From Akebia trifoliata (Eukaryota > Streptophyta > Magnoliopsida > Ranunculales > Lardizabalaceae): a DNA stretch of 64,000 nt. Each line of letters opens with the position of its first letter. Position 1 is the stretch's first letter. The DNA lies in the NCBI GenBank assembly GCA_017979445.1, contig CM030718.1, positions 27,337,021 through 27,401,020 on the forward strand, read 5' to 3'. Below are positions 1 to 11,565 of the stretch, piece by piece. The notes beneath the pieces were generated by a model. It did not search any database. It saw only the letters and a program-made list of their open reading frames with translations, and was not told where the DNA came from. The position numbers and the translations under genes were made by a program.

Positions 1-602
1 CCAAAACAAACAATTGGCTGGTGGTTCAAGTTGTATCCACGATCGCTCGTGAATTCTCGTACTTCTGATTTTAATACCTTTAGAAAACAAAATCTAAAAG
101 TCGTAGAAGCATTTATTTCCTTTGCATCCCAACAAAGGTTATTGCGTTTACCCAAGGTGTGCTCGCTTGACCCCACATTATACACCATGCCAAATGTCGT
201 TTTCCACACACTATCTGTCACTTTCTTTAGTGAGATCACTGTAGTAGTTATGAATTATGCTAACCCAATCGATGAAAATGCATCCAAGTGAACTCAATGT
301 CGACCACTAATTGTGTAGATAGTCCTAATATTAGTGGGGAATGGGGGGCTTGCACATCCTGTTATGCATGAAGACCCGACAAGATGTAACCCAACTCTCG
401 TATCAAGTGCAGTAAATGAACCATAGAATCTCCCTGAAAAGCCAACAAAGAATTAAGTGCTGATTGAACAAGAAGCACAAGCATGCGCATCAAAGATGCC
501 ATATGGAGCATATTAAAGTGAGTAATCTACAAGGGTATCAGTGTTACTGTATTAGTGCACATCTGTTGCAAAAGTGTGCATAACTATTTACATTTGGTTT
601 GG
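1..602. other. Unassigned sequence
   Basis: No gene recognised. An 86-codon open frame at 31-291 (plus) has no family signature and no clear codon bias. The stretch 892-1495 apart from the SINE-like head is likewise AT-rich and featureless, and includes the 3' flank of the OCTOPUS-like gene. Confidence 0.4.
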
Positions 603-891
603 ATTGAGAGAAATGGAGAGAAGAGAAGAGACACTCATTAAGAGAAGAAGATAATAGAAAGTATCTTTCTCTCCACCCTGTTTGGATAGATAGGAGAATA
701 AAGAAGAGATTAGAAAGTAATTTGTTCTCATCCTCTCACTTTCTCCTCAAATCTCTCTGCTTTGGGGAAGAACAAAATTGAGCATTATTCTCTCCATTAA
801 CCTCCTCTTCCCTCGTCACTTGACTTCCCAAACAAGAGAAATGGAGAGAAAAATGGTTCTTTTCTCTTCTCTTCTCTCCATTTCTCTCAAT
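603..891. mobile_element. Foldback MITE with purine-rich arms
   Basis: The sequence at 603-631 (ATTGAGAGAAATGGAGAGAA and onwards) is repeated in reverse complement at 863-891 with essentially no mismatches, enclosing about 230 bp that also contains 'gtttggat'. This is a terminal-inverted-repeat miniature element or foldback. I could not find a convincing target-site duplication, so the superfamily is open (hAT-like is a guess). Confidence 0.6.
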
Positions 892-1087
892 CATACGGAG
901 TGTTAGATGCACATAATTTCTATAAGGATATTTTATGCTCCCACTACTAATGAACTTGTAGAAGTACTACAACAAAAACTATACACAAGTTGTAAAAATA
1001 AACTGTGAGTTCCAAGTTAATAATAGTTTTGTATTACCATTTTAGTTTTTAATTTTTTTACTAGGGAAGCAGGGTTAGTGGTCAGTG

Positions 1088-1172
1088 GAAGTGAAGGCCG
1101 GTTCAATGGGTATTGAACCCAGGTCATGGTATCAACACTACACAAGCCTTACCAACTTAGCTATCTTTTACG
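1088..1172 (-). mobile_element. tRNA-derived SINE-like head (family C)
   Basis: On the minus strand TAGCTAAGTTGG matches the RNA polymerase III A box, and GGGTTCAATACCC about 44 bases later matches the B box, the spacing found in tRNAs. The arms do not make a proper tRNA cloverleaf. Related sequences occur at 53030-53135 (minus) and 60862-60945 (plus), so this is a dispersed family rather than a tRNA gene. Confidence 0.55.
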
Positions 1173-1495
1173 GTTTTAGTCTTCATGGTTTGGCATGAGT
1201 TAAGCTTTCGCTCATACGAGGTTCCAATTTTCTTTATCTCATCTAAAAGCCATACATTTTACTTGACATTCTAATATCAAAAAATTTCAAGAAACCTACT
1301 ACCAAGATTTAATGAACTACAAGTTTTCACCATTTAAAACAAGAGAGCGAAGAAAAGGGTTTATGATAATAAGCGAGAACTGCTAAAAGCAGATTCGCAT
1401 TCAAAGTCTAGATGGCACTTATACTGTTAATGAAAACAAATTTATGGATAACAACTCGATATTCTCATTATTAACGCACCTAATGGACCTTCGGC

Positions 1496-3535
1496 TCAGT
1501 TCAATCGAAGTATGCTCTTGGCGATGGAATGTGAATTATTTGGTTTACTCTTCCCCGACCCATTCCTCCTACTTCCCCTCAACGGTGTCAAGTAGAATCG
1601 TAGAAGACCATTTTCGAGGTTATTTGGAGAATACCTCGCACTTCGATTCCGCTCCAACATGAAATCGTCTCTCCTCTTTTTACCATTCCCATTGGACTCT
1701 GCATTACTACTCCTCGCACTACCAAACAAACCACCCGTACTCGAGAAATTCCTTGAGCTTACACTACTATTGCAGCGAAAGTTCTTCCTGTTAAAAGCCC
1801 CTTTTGCTTCTCCATTGACGTCCCTCCGTAGCTCCGGCCAAGACTCCGAGAAGGATCGCTCGACCACACTTCCTCTACTATACCTCTCTTCATCGTCGTT
1901 TTTGCTTCCACTACGCTTATGTATCAAACCCCAGATGTTTCTCCAGCGGCGAGACCGGGATTTCTTGGAGGTTTTTCGATCTCCACCACCAATAACAGAA
2001 GCAGAATCTCTGAAAGTGGAATCAAAGCTCTCCGAACGATCATCTCTCAGAGAATTCGACTTCAAATCCCTCAAATCTCTGTCTTTAACTAGCACTTTCG
2101 TACTATGGATGTAATCGATGGTTGCAGGAGACACCTTAGCATTTGAAATCGACTTCATTTCATCAACCTCGGCCACCACAGCAGCGGCTGTCTTCCTAAT
2201 CGAGTTAGAACGATCAAGACTCTTTCTTCGCCTCTGTGAAGATGAAGAATCCGAGTAGTAGTCTCTAGTTTGAGCTGAACCTCCAGGTGTCGAATCGTCC
2301 TCATTGTTTGAATTCAACGGCTCTTCAACAGGAATTTGATTATCCGATCTTCTAACAGGTACAGGAACATCTTCGACCACGGATTCAACTACAGAAACCA
2401 TGGGTGGAACCCGTGGAAACATCTTTCCAATCAAATATCCATCCCAAGAAGCCCTAGGTTCATCCCACGAGTAACGTGGATCATCGAACGACATCCGACA
2501 AGCATCAAGGGAGATCCTTGGATCAGTATCACAAGATCTTCGTCCATAACCATAGTCCGCAATCTCCGATTGAGTCTCCCTGAACCTTCGTCCCACTCGC
2601 TTCTGAACCGGCATTGCTGCTGATCGTCTTTCGTTCTCCCGCTTCTTCATCTTCTGTTTTCTCCTCCAAATCTGCAATTTCTTACTAAAAACCGAAGCCG
2701 CCAACCAAAAACTTCCAGCAATCTCCTTCAAATCTCTTCCCGAAGGTTTCTTGCTTTGCGATTCAAGATCTATGTGATCCTTCATCTTCTTCAACTCCTC
2801 AATTTCTTCTTCCTCCTCTACTTCTTTTTCTTCTTGAATTTCTCCGCTTTTATCTTCAACAACTAGATTCAAGTTCGATTGACCTGAAAATGAAACTACA
2901 ACATCATCAGAAACCCTAATTTCTTCCTCTTCTCGCTCTTCTTCTTCTTCTTCTTCTTCTTCTTCTTCTTCTTCTTCTTCCTCCTCTTCTTCCTCTTCTC
3001 GAGATTCAAACACTGGACCTCCAACACCAGAAAACACAGAATTATTCTTGGTTTCTTCAACCTCGAGATCTGCACAAACCTCTTCAATCACCTCTCCTCC
3101 TCCTCCTGCTCCAACCTTCCTTCCGTCATCAAGATTGAAGAGAGACGAAAGTGTACTCCGACCTCTAACGTCACAAGACTTCCTCTGAGGCTCTACGACG
3201 CCGGAGAAGCGTTCACCTCTTCCGCCGGAAAATGACTTACAACGACGGAGCTCCGGGAAGAAAGAAGTTGATGTAGAAGGTTTATTTCGATCTAGAGTAG
3301 CTTTGAAGATGGATTTGAGAGCTGTGGCGGCTGTGATGGTGGTGGTGGTAGTGGTGGAGCTTTTACGGAGGGTGGTGGAGGAGTTGCTGTTGGCCGGATC
3401 TAAACCGGCGAGACGTTCGCGTAAGCATGAAGCGCAGAAACCTGTGACCTGTTGATCAGGGTGACGATCACAACTGGAGTAGCGTTGAGGGAAGATTGGG
3501 ATTTGAGTAACTGTTGTTGTTGCTTCAAGATTCAT
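1496..3535 (-). CDS. OCTOPUS-like protein (UPF0503/DUF740 family)
   Basis: Single uninterrupted 679-residue reading frame. The N-terminus carries a Cys/His cluster (CDRHP at 22-26, GFCASCLRERL at 32-42; C22, H25, C34, C37), which is the signature start of the plant OCTOPUS family. The rest is mostly low-complexity and basic/Ser-rich, ending in a conserved-looking tail (FMLERNRSARYSPN near residues 620-635, then LLRFYLTPLRGSRR). OCTOPUS proteins are polar plasma-membrane-associated regulators of protophloem differentiation and vascular patterning; this role is inferred from the family. A long Glu run (about residues 181-209) is encoded by a GAA/GAG microsatellite at 2938-3000 and probably varies between alleles. 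The start chosen is the first Met, 12 residues ahead of the conserved block; the leader upstream is CT-rich. No intron is needed. Paralogue identity within the family is uncertain. Confidence 0.9.
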   Translation of the reverse strand: MNLEATTTVTQIPIFPQRYSSCDRHPDQQVTGFCASCLRERLAGLDPANSNSSTTLRKSSTTTTTTITAATALKSIFKATLDRNKPSTSTSFFPELRRCKSFSGGRGERFSGVVEPQRKSCDVRGRSTLSSLFNLDDGRKVGAGGGGEVIEEVCADLEVEETKNNSVFSGVGGPVFESREEEEEEEEEEEEEEEEEEEEEREEEEIRVSDDVVVSFSGQSNLNLVVEDKSGEIQEEKEVEEEEEIEELKKMKDHIDLESQSKKPSGRDLKEIAGSFWLAASVFSKKLQIWRRKQKMKKRENERRSAAMPVQKRVGRRFRETQSEIADYGYGRRSCDTDPRISLDACRMSFDDPRYSWDEPRASWDGYLIGKMFPRVPPMVSVVESVVEDVPVPVRRSDNQIPVEEPLNSNNEDDSTPGGSAQTRDYYSDSSSSQRRRKSLDRSNSIRKTAAAVVAEVDEMKSISNAKVSPATIDYIHSTKVLVKDRDLRDLKSNSLRDDRSESFDSTFRDSASVIGGGDRKTSKKSRSRRWRNIWGLIHKRSGSKNDDEERYSRGSVVERSFSESWPELRRDVNGEAKGAFNRKNFRCNSSVSSRNFSSTGGLFGSARSSNAESNGNGKKRRDDFMLERNRSARYSPNNLENGLLRFYLTPLRGSRRNGSGKSKPNNSHSIAKSILRLN
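2938..3000 (-). repeat. Coding GAA/GAG microsatellite (poly-Glu)
   Basis: On the plus strand this is a near-perfect (CTT)n/(CTC) run inside the OCTOPUS-like gene. On the coding strand it reads as consecutive GAA/GAG codons, giving an acidic tract of more than 20 Glu interrupted once by Arg. Replication slippage in threes would change its length without shifting frame. Confidence 0.9.
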
Positions 3536-3800
3536 AACAGAAGCGGTACAATGCGCACCCTTCTCTTACTTCTTCTGATTCTGCTCATATTCATTCCCCA
3601 CTCTCTGTTTCTTTGTGGAGTGAGAGTGAGAGTGAGAGAGTGAAAAAAAATTCTATTTTTCTTTGTATCTTAATGTGGATATTAGGGTTTGGAATTTGTT
3701 TGTTTGTTTGTTGCTGTAATCTCTCTCTCCCCTTTTGTTGCAGTTTCAATCTCTCTCTCTCTCTCTCTCAATTCCTCTCTCGTGTCTGAATTTCAAAGAT
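3536..3800 (-). promoter_or_regulatory. Leader/proximal promoter of OCTOPUS-like gene
   Basis: Directly upstream of the ATG are GA/CT-rich runs, including 'gagagtgagagtgagagag' near 3620-3640 and a (CT)n microsatellite near 3746-3770. Such GA/CT runs are typical of plant 5' leaders. No TATA box could be placed with confidence. Confidence 0.4.
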
Positions 3801-5260
3801 TCCTGCAAAGCTAGAAAAGCAAAAGTAATCACTCCCCCACTGATCTCTTGCCTTTAATTTCGAGAATTGCTATTAGCACCCCAACTTTTACTAATTACAA
3901 TCTTAATTAAAGATTAAAAAACATACATTATGAAAATATCATGGTTTCAAAAGTACAGGAGACCGAGTTGTCTCGGACAAGTCAACTCGTCTCATATGAG
4001 ACATATAATTAAATTAAAATAATTTTAATTTTTTTTTAATTAAAGCTAAGTAGATTAGAAGATGTTTAGTCATGAAATTATATTTTGTTTATATAATAAA
4101 TATTTAGATTCTAATTTTTTTAAATTATTTTAATCAAAATCTATAAATTTTCGATTGACTGGGTCGTGTTTTGCTGACTTGGTCAAGAATTTCAAAATAT
4201 CGTCGGAGACATCTCATTTATCTTGCGAGATGATGTAAATGTTGAGGTAGTGGATATTGGTATCATTGCTGAACAAAAGCAAGATGACGGTATCAAACGA
4301 GATTTATCTTGTAATAGTTGTTTACATTCGTTTAAAATCCTGTATAAAACAAATAAAAGAGAGAAAGAGAGAGTTTCTATTGGCACAGCAAGTTTACTTA
4401 TTCTTAATTATTGACTTATTTTTTATGAAAATTTTTCCAAAATATGTGCAACTTATGTCTAAATTTCAATTTTGATACACTGTTCAGTTTTACTCTCAAA
4501 ACATGCTTTTCGAGTGAATTCGTCACTTTAATAATCAATAATTTGCTGGTATATCAACAAATTAGTAGATATTAAAAGTGACGAACCCATAACTTCAAAG
4601 GTTATAAAAATGACGAATGCATATTTTAGGAATAAAAATGAATAATGTAACGAACTTGAAATTTTGTCATATTCAGCACACGAAATGGAGATTCACCCTA
4701 TTTTCTTTATTTTTAATTGAGATGTAATAAGTAAAAGTTGGGTTGCCAATGGAATTACTAATGAAGGGTTTTAGAGTGAAAGATCAAGTTCCTTTGTTTT
4801 TGGACCTTTTCCTTTATATGAAAGTGGCTAAATCTCATTTTTATCAAAATTAGTTCTACATATTTAATTGATGTTTTTGTATGAAATTTGATTTGTGTTG
4901 GATTATCCTTCACTCGTAAGACATCTATCACTATTTGTCGATGACACATTTTGTTCATTAAATTTCTCAAGAAATTTATTTAGTTTCTTTCAATCATCAA
5001 ACATAGAATCTTGGGGATGCATGCAACCATTATTTTGCGTTGATATGAAAACTTTAATTTAAGATAATCTCATAAAACATAGATTTTTCAAAATCAATGT
5101 GAAAGACAAGTTGATTTGGTAACTTGACTTCGGACAAACCAAATTAGATCTTGCACGATCAATGTGAAAGACAAATTAGATTGAAAATCTTACTAGTTCA
5201 TGAACGATAATAAAATGGCAAATAATCACAAATGAACGTAAGATATGGAAATAACTTCTC
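3801..5260. repeat. Intergenic: fragments of two MITE families
   Basis: No gene seen. Pieces of a family whose ends read 'ctattggcaccccaacttttacttatt' occur near 3868-3905, 4375-4440 and (opposite orientation) 4700-4755. A partial copy of the CATGG-ended family starts at 3940 (CATGGTTTCAAAAG, then 'gagttgtctcggacaag'). The remainder is AT-rich with short spurious frames. Confidence 0.5.
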
Positions 5261-5264
5261 TTGC

Positions 5265-5460
5265 TAGGGCATGATCAATGAATATATGTCAAGTGTTCGA
5301 AACCCCACGGAGTTATGAATCTCTTGGGGCCCCTTCCAAGGTTCAGTTGACCCTCAACTCAACTTGTTGCACGTGAGACTTTCTGAGGTGGTGGTGCGGG
5401 TGACTGTTGGGATTAGTCACACCTGAAGAGTGGGGATACCCACGATATCAAAAAAATAAA
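5265..5460 (+). mobile_element. SINE-like element, family A
   Basis: Contains a Pol III B-box match (GTTCGAAACC at about 5294), a conserved body ('gttgaccctcaactcaacttgttgcacgtgag'), a conserved 3' end (GTGGGGATACCCACGATATC) and an A-rich tail. Other copies are at 13823-14045 (plus), 20150-20345 (minus), 21591-21690 (plus) and in the 25-kb tandem array. Structure fits a tRNA-derived SINE; the 5' boundary here is unclear. Confidence 0.65.
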
Positions 5461-5721
5461 AATCCCAATTTAAGCGCATAAAAGAAAAAGTAGATAGGTC
5501 ATTTAGGGTTGATAAGTTCTACTATTTTGAGTCTCGCGTGTCTACCATTTTATCATCAAGATATCTTAAACTAAATCGTGTTTCATGAATATGATATTTA
5601 TATAATATGATGCATGAAACCAGATACTATATGAGAAAGATGAAGTGTTGAGATATTTTTTTCGATCAATCATGTCAAATAGACCTGAGTAGGACATACA
5701 AATTATTTTGATTTTAAAAAA

Positions 5722-5913
5722 GAGTCGTGTTGGAGTGCTTTGAAGTTTACTAATATTTACACTTTGCTGATGTGGTATCCATAGAACCATAGATGATTTT
5801 CACTCGTATCTCGACGAAAAGTATTTATTGTTAAGTATATATATATATATATATACGTCCACATCAGCAAAGTCTTAATCAATGTGAATTTTAAAGTCAT
5901 TCCAATCTTATTC
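5722..5913. mobile_element. Foldback MULE-type MITE
   Basis: Left end GAGTCGTGTTGGAGTG, right end (reverse complement) GAATAAGATTGGAATGAC; long imperfect arms meet around an (AT)n run at 5838-5857 ('ctttgctgatgtgg' facing 'ccacatcagcaaag'). Flanks TTTAAAAAA and TTTTAAAAA agree at 8 of 9 positions, consistent with a 9-bp Mutator-like duplication. Contains the core 'aaccatagat'. Confidence 0.7.
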
Positions 5914-7563
5914 TTTTAAAAATCAATGTTATTGGCACTTCAAAATCCATTTAAAAAAAAAAAAAAAAGGTCAAACTCCATTCTATTTTATAAGGAAAAA
6001 ACGCGGTTTTGGTCGAATTAAGGCAGACAACAATTGGGATTCTCTCGCTTTACTTTAAAAACATAAAGAGAACAAATAAAATAATAGAAGCTGATATTGC
6101 CACACCAATTCCGATGTAAATCAACAAAGAATCGAATAAAGTTGGTGTCATCAGTAAAAGTTGGTGTGAAAATAGTAACTATCTAAAATAATTAATTAAT
6201 AAAGAAAGAAAAAAAAACGTGGATCAGAGGATTGCCTGAAAACGTCCCATCAGGTAAGTTGTCGCCTGGAGAACTGTTACAACAACTGCATTTACTCTCT
6301 CCTCTAACGAACGGTTGATAGTGAGTAGTTGGACACTATGTGTACGACGTCGTCGTTGGTTGGTATAATTTTCCAACAAGAAATGAGTGCAAATGTGTCC
6401 GCATATGATTACGTTGCATGCGTATACGCAGATACACGTCAGCCCCTTTTTCTATAGATAGAGCTATCAGCTATCCAATATGATAAATATGTCTTTATCA
6501 TATGACACGTGTCTACTGACATGCAATAAGATTTTAATACACATTTGATACAGAATGTTTGATGTCTAAACTCAAATATGGGATAATGGGCCTACACACT
6601 TAAAGTAAGTTTGATTGGCACTTGTAAGCAATAGATCTAAAAGTCTCCAAATCACCAATCAATCAGATTGGTGCCTCATACTTTTGTGTCCTAAATACTT
6701 GTGATGGATATCTGATTTTCTAATTGAGATGGAAAGAGACTGAATCTATGATCCGACGGTGGAGAAAAGAGGAGCATATCCTCTGTGATGGACCATATGT
6801 GTATCCTAGAAGGATTGAAGAATTATTACTGTGCATCATCTATCTCTATCATCTGATTTCATTGAAGAATCTCGAGGCCAAAATTCCCTTTTTGAAAAGT
6901 TGGAGAGAGATAAGGCATATGGTTCATTGTCTTAGTTTAAAGAAATATTTTCTAATAAAATTTTGAGTGATTCTTTTTTTTTTTTGGAGAATTATTTCTC
7001 CAAAACATTCATGATCAAATCACCCTTCCTCATAGACACCCACGCACTCGTAGTGTTTTCTATGATTTTTACGATCATAATTGTCAGCCTATTTGATTCT
7101 CACTATCGATTACGTATCAATGCAAGATTCTCGATAATCGCCTCATTGTCTTTGTCATGTTTTGAAGTAATTAAGGATTATTTGATATCTAAGACCCACA
7201 TGAGTGTTCGAGGTTGATGTCTCATTATATATTTGTAGACCCATGCTTTTGCTCATGTAAACGTTCTTGGTGTTTTGGTAACAAAGTTTGGATTCAGTAA
7301 TTATTCAGTCGGGTTTAATCCAAATAAATTTGAAACAAATTTAATAAAAAATAATCATGAAAATTTTGATGAATATTTGAATGATGTATGTTTTTTTTAT
7401 TTTCTTATCAAAGTGTACTGTGACTTTGGAGATATTTGGTCAATACGATTACAAAGAAAATAGCCCAAAAATAAAAAGAGTAAAGAAACAAATCAAGAAC
7501 ATGAACCTAAACAATACCTACTAATAAAAATTATCCGAAAACTTTTTCTTTTGTTAATGGGAG
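5914..7563. other. Intergenic, no gene recognised
   Basis: AT-rich. Contains a CACGTG G-box-like hexamer in 'gacacgtgtc' near 6505 and several short open frames (for example 6724-6966 and 6963-7217) without recognisable motifs. I see no splice-linked coding potential. Confidence 0.4.
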
Positions 7564-7672
7564 TATCTAAACTTCAGTCCGACTAGTCAGATCGGGTGAA
7601 CCAGAGCCTGGACCAAGGCATATGGGTCCCTCCTTTGGACACGTGCAACGCCCACACATCACACACACACAC
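7564..7672 (-). mobile_element. SINE-like element, family B
   Basis: Reads on the minus strand as 'gatgtgtgggcgttgcacgtgtcc...ggacccatatgccttggtcc', and closely resembles 60114-60260 (minus) and 54858-55045 (plus), the last of which ends in an A-rich tail. A CA microsatellite sits at one edge. Dispersed retroposon by repetition; boundaries approximate. Confidence 0.5.
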
Positions 7673-7783
7673 ACATCTATAACATTGTTATTTATAGGAC
7701 TCCAACAAAATTTTTTTTTGACCGAGATAAGATACACAAATAAATAATAAAACTCATTATCTTTAACTTCACTAAAATTCTTA

Positions 7784-8001
7784 GAATTGTGATATTTTGA
7801 CTTACCCCACATGGCACACTCAATTGATTGACACCCCTGACGTAATAGGTTCGAAATTGTAGATCTACTCTTCTCGAGATACAGAACTATGATTCCTCAT
7901 AAAAATATGTAGTTGTGTATACGAAAGAGAGCAGATCTACTATTCTTGGGCTTGTCAAGTCAGGGGTGTCGATTGAACATTGGTAAGTCTTATCATGACT
8001 C
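7784..8001. mobile_element. Foldback MULE-type MITE, perfect 9-bp TSD
   Basis: Ends GAATTGTGATATTTTGACTTACC / GGTAAGTCTTATCATGACTC, flanked on both sides by the identical 9-mer AAATTCTTA (7775-7783 and 8002-8010). Arms include 'gacacccctgac' and its complement; the middle carries 'ctcgagatacag...tatgtagttgtgtat'. Confidence 0.85.
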
Positions 8002-8712
8002 AAATTCTTATTTTGTTCTTAGAATATGTTACCATATTTTATGATTAATCAAATAATCTCCAATTAATTTATGAATTTAATAAATAAATCCCATATTTTA
8101 GGGAATTTTATCCATTTTTGAAGAATATTTGAAATTTTTTGTGGCTATTCTCAAAGCATCACATTGATAGAAATTTTGCTTAGCTTTCATGTCATGCAAG
8201 GCGTGCTCTTCATTATGAATCAGTGGCCCACCAATATGGGGCCCACTGATGAGGTGGTCCAGGTGGTTTATTTGTAACCGTAGACCTTCTCCACCCAGAA
8301 AGAGATATGTGATGGTAGTGAGTTTGGTTGGTGGGGTTTTGTTGTCAGACGTAGATAGCGATATATGATGTCTGTGGGTTCTACCATTCTCCATCATTTT
8401 CAGTCTGATCTTTGTACGGATGTCGTCATGCGTCATCGAATACTCAATGGGCCCACATCCCCGAAATGCCTCATTCGAACATACTTTAGTTCACTGATCC
8501 CATGTATCGTTGGCCCACCAAAACTCATCCTTGTCGCTGAATTTAAGCCGTTGTTTGATTCCACAGGTTTTCATAGTACATCAGACAACAAATGGGTTAA
8601 TAAATATAGAATTTCAAAAATGTTGATTGAAAATTCTCCCCATTTTCTACGGCTGGAAATCATCATGAACCATTATGGATTATTAGTTTAGGTCCACCAT
8701 ACGATTTTAAAA
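8002..8712. other. Intergenic, no gene recognised
   Basis: Contains 'gtggcccaccaatatggggcccactgatg' type sequence around 8220 and open frames on both strands (8098-8436 minus, 8365-8691 plus) that overlap one another and show no family features. Probably old repeat. Confidence 0.35.
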
Positions 8713-8868
8713 GAATAATGATTTTTCTGACACCCCAATCATGGAACCGTAAATCATTTGTCTCGGGATACGTAAAATCATTTATCTTTTTCTTATGTAT
8801 CCTGAGGCAAATGATCTATGGTTCTGTTATGGGTGTATGTCAGAGGGGGGTGTAGATTGTCACAACTC
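8713..8868. mobile_element. Foldback MULE-type MITE, perfect 9-bp TSD
   Basis: Starts GAATAATGATTTTTCTGACACC and ends ...GATTGTCACAACTC. Flanked by ATTTTAAAA on both sides (8704-8712, 8869-8877). Inner arms 'catttgtctcgggatacg' and 'tgtatcctgaggcaaatgatctatggtt' form a strong hairpin. Confidence 0.85.
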
Positions 8869-9159
8869 ATTTTAAAAATATAAAATCTCGGCCATTAAAA
8901 TAAAATATCAAATAATCAAGATTTATCTTAGAGATATGTGATATAATTTTAGATCCTATTTTTACATTTCATATTTCATAAATGTTCATGAAATGTTTTT
9001 AAAAAATTTCAGTGAAATTAATGATATTTATAAAAAGTGTCATCATCTAAAGACCAAAATATCCTTACTTTATATATATATATACTTTAATACAATATTT
9101 CGAACGTATTTTTTGAAAAGTTATGGTTGTGAAGGACGATAATGTCCCCACGAGATTTT

Positions 9160-9164
9160 GGGCA

Positions 9165-9208
<44 letters not shown>
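9160..9208. repeat. (AT)n(GT)n microsatellite
   Basis: About 26 bases of alternating AT followed by about 20 bases of alternating GT. Confidence 0.9.
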
Positions 9209-9445
9209 TTGTGTTATAAACTTTGTGGATGAAAATGATCATAAATTTTATAAATATGATCAAAATACCATTAAAATGTTTTAAAAGTTTTCAAATTAAT
9301 GACTAGTCCCTCGACCTTGATTTCCTCTTATGAATTAATGAAAAAGATTCAAATGCCCTAATCTTCAAACTCCAGCAAAAAAACCCTTTGGATATTTCTC
9401 ACAAAATCTATTATCTTCAAGTTTTCAGCCTCTATGATAAATTAC

Positions 9446-9806
9446 TTTTAAGGTCTGGTTGATTGCAAGAAAATCAAAATCCATGAGAGAGAGAGAGATG
9501 TTAGAACAGAGGGTGTAGGAGTGGAGGTGGAGTAGGGGGAGGGACAACAAAACACAGGACAAAGAGAAACAAGAGTAGAACTTGAGGGATGAAGAGAAGG
9601 AAGAAGAGATGAATTTTATGACTGTATTTCTTTTTTCCATGGAAATAGGTAGGAAAATGAAATCCACCCTTTTTTGGATTTTTGGATAAAGGTGAAAAAT
9701 TATTTTTCATGAAAATAAAAACCAATCAAATACATGAAAAATCACATTTTAAATAAAAAATAGAAATCTTACCCATTTTCCATGAATTATTAAACAAGCC
9801 CTTAAT
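9446..9806. mobile_element. Probable hAT-like MITE
   Basis: Left TTAAGGTCTGGTTGATTG and right (reverse complement) TTAAGGGCTTGTTTAATAA resemble the gene-proximal plant MITEs with 'gggcttgttt' ends; the interior has matching arms ('ttttcatggaaa'-like motifs in both halves). No target duplication identified. Confidence 0.4.
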
Positions 9807-11024
9807 CTATTCAATCCATCATTTTTCAACCTCATTAAGACCCCTTACAAAAGTTACCGATGATGGTAAAAAAGTTACCCAATAGATTAAAGATACTTCA
9901 ACGTTCAGGAAAAAAAGAAAAAGAAAAAGAAAAGAGAATTAAAGATGACTGGATTTTGAAAGAAAAATCAAAGGTTTTTAGGTACTAGTTGAAGATGGGG
10001 ACATTTAATCATTTTCCATTAGTATTAGAGTAGATCAAGGTCAAGGGGGTACCTAAGATATTCACCAGAACATGGAAGGGTATCTCTAAATCTTCCTTAA
10101 TTATTTTTTAGCTTAACCATTTTTATTTAAAAATAAATAAATAAATAATTATACCCAAACTATGCTAAATTTATATTTTTTTTTATGTGGGCATATTGGG
10201 AAAATAAAATATAGTATTAGATTTGTGTCTTAAGTGACCACCCCATGTGTTTTGAATCCCAAAGCTGCTTGGGGAGCTTCTTTTTTGTCTTTATTTTCTT
10301 TCTTCCTATTTTTTTTTTCTAATCACAAGAGGATATAAAGGAAATCTCACTGTTTGAAAGCATGCACTTAAAGTCTAAGGTTTAAGAACTTTAGGACTAT
10401 TGGCATTGATTTTATATTATTTTGTGAAGATTCTATGATCAGAGTATAGGGTTTGGTTTTTCTTTGAAGCTTTATGTCATGTTAATTTGCTTTCCTGTTA
10501 TTTCTTTAATTTTTGTCATATTCTCAAGAAGAAACAAGAATAAAGCTACAAGAATTCAAGACACTTTAACCTTTCCTCAAAAACAACACCAAGTCTCTTT
10601 CTTCTTTTAATATGTAATTAAGATATCTTAGTATTGTTTATATGCACCTAAAAATAGGCCTAGTGGAGGGCATTGTACACGTGCAAGTCACACATGGTAT
10701 ACGTGTTGTGGTTTGTGAAGCCTAATAGTACTAGTGAAAGATTATAATTTGTAACTGTGAGTTTTCTCTTCATAGTGAAATTGGTGTGATTCGTGGACGT
10801 ATCTCAATCTTGAGGAAATCATATAAAATCGCTATGGTTCTTTGTGTGATTACATATTATCTAATGTTTTATCTTTTTTTACTCGTTTTCTTGGTTCGAT
10901 TGCACCTGTTTTTTTAATAATATGTAGAATGGGTGTCTCGAATTCTATCCCCCTTCTCCTAGGGTTTCGTTATAACTATAGGTGCTAAAGGACAATGATA
11001 GAAAATTTGGATGTTTGAAGATAA

Positions 11025-11565
11025 AACTATTGAAGTTGGAAGTCTTAGAAGAGCGAAAGAAAGACTTAAAAGAAGATGATTAGAGATAGTGAATATTGTT
11101 GAGTGTATAGTTTCCTCTACTCTCGGGTGTGTCATACCCTAGTTAAGTCTCGTGATCCTCTTATATTCATCGATCTCCCCCTATCCAACAAATCAATCTT
11201 TTGGAGTAGTTGGTTGGTTAACTTAGTGTCAGAGTGTTATATTCGTATAAGTCGCGGGTTCAATTCTTTCCACCCTTATGGGTGAGTTAGGGGGAGTGTT
11301 GAGTGTATATTTTCCTCCACTCTTAAGTATGTCATACCCTAATTAAGCCTTGTGACCCTCTTATATATATTTATTCATCGTTTCCCCTCTCTCCAACAGA
11401 TTGGTATTTTGGAGTAGTTGGTTGGTTAACAAATGTAGAGATTAATGCGCTTTCGATTATGTGAGATTTGGCTTTGGACAGAGTAGAATGGAGGAATTAG
11501 ATATATTTAACAGATCCCAAATCTTTGATATAAGACTTTGTTGTTGGAGACAAACACATCCAAGC
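11025..11565 (+). mobile_element. RTE-type LINE 3'-end remnant, split by a TRIM
   Basis: Once the TRIM at 11097-11431 is set aside, the right half translates with stops as DLALDRVEWRN*IYLTDPKS, the C-terminal motif of plant RTE-clade reverse transcriptases, followed by 'aagactttgttgttgga', like the TTG-rich RTE 3' end. A second remnant is at 31045-31232. It is decayed and non-functional. Confidence 0.7.
11097..11431 (+). mobile_element. TRIM retrotransposon
   Basis: Two direct LTR-like repeats (11097-11223 and 11297-11431) begin TGTTGAGTGTATA; the right one ends GGTTAACA. Just inside the left LTR, 'agtgtcagagtg' is a decayed match to the initiator-Met-tRNA primer site (TGGTATCAGAGC). A purine tract 'gttagggggag' precedes the right LTR. 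Flanks AATAT / AATGT agree at 4 of 5. At 335 bp it encodes nothing and depends on other elements. Confidence 0.75.

Noticed and set aside
31..291. 86-codon plus-strand open frame at the left edge
   Set aside because: No recognisable motif, no neighbouring exon, and composition as expected for chance in AT-rich DNA.
1659..2623. Plus-strand open frames opposite the OCTOPUS-like gene
   Set aside because: Antisense shadows; the minus frame has family motifs and spans the whole region.
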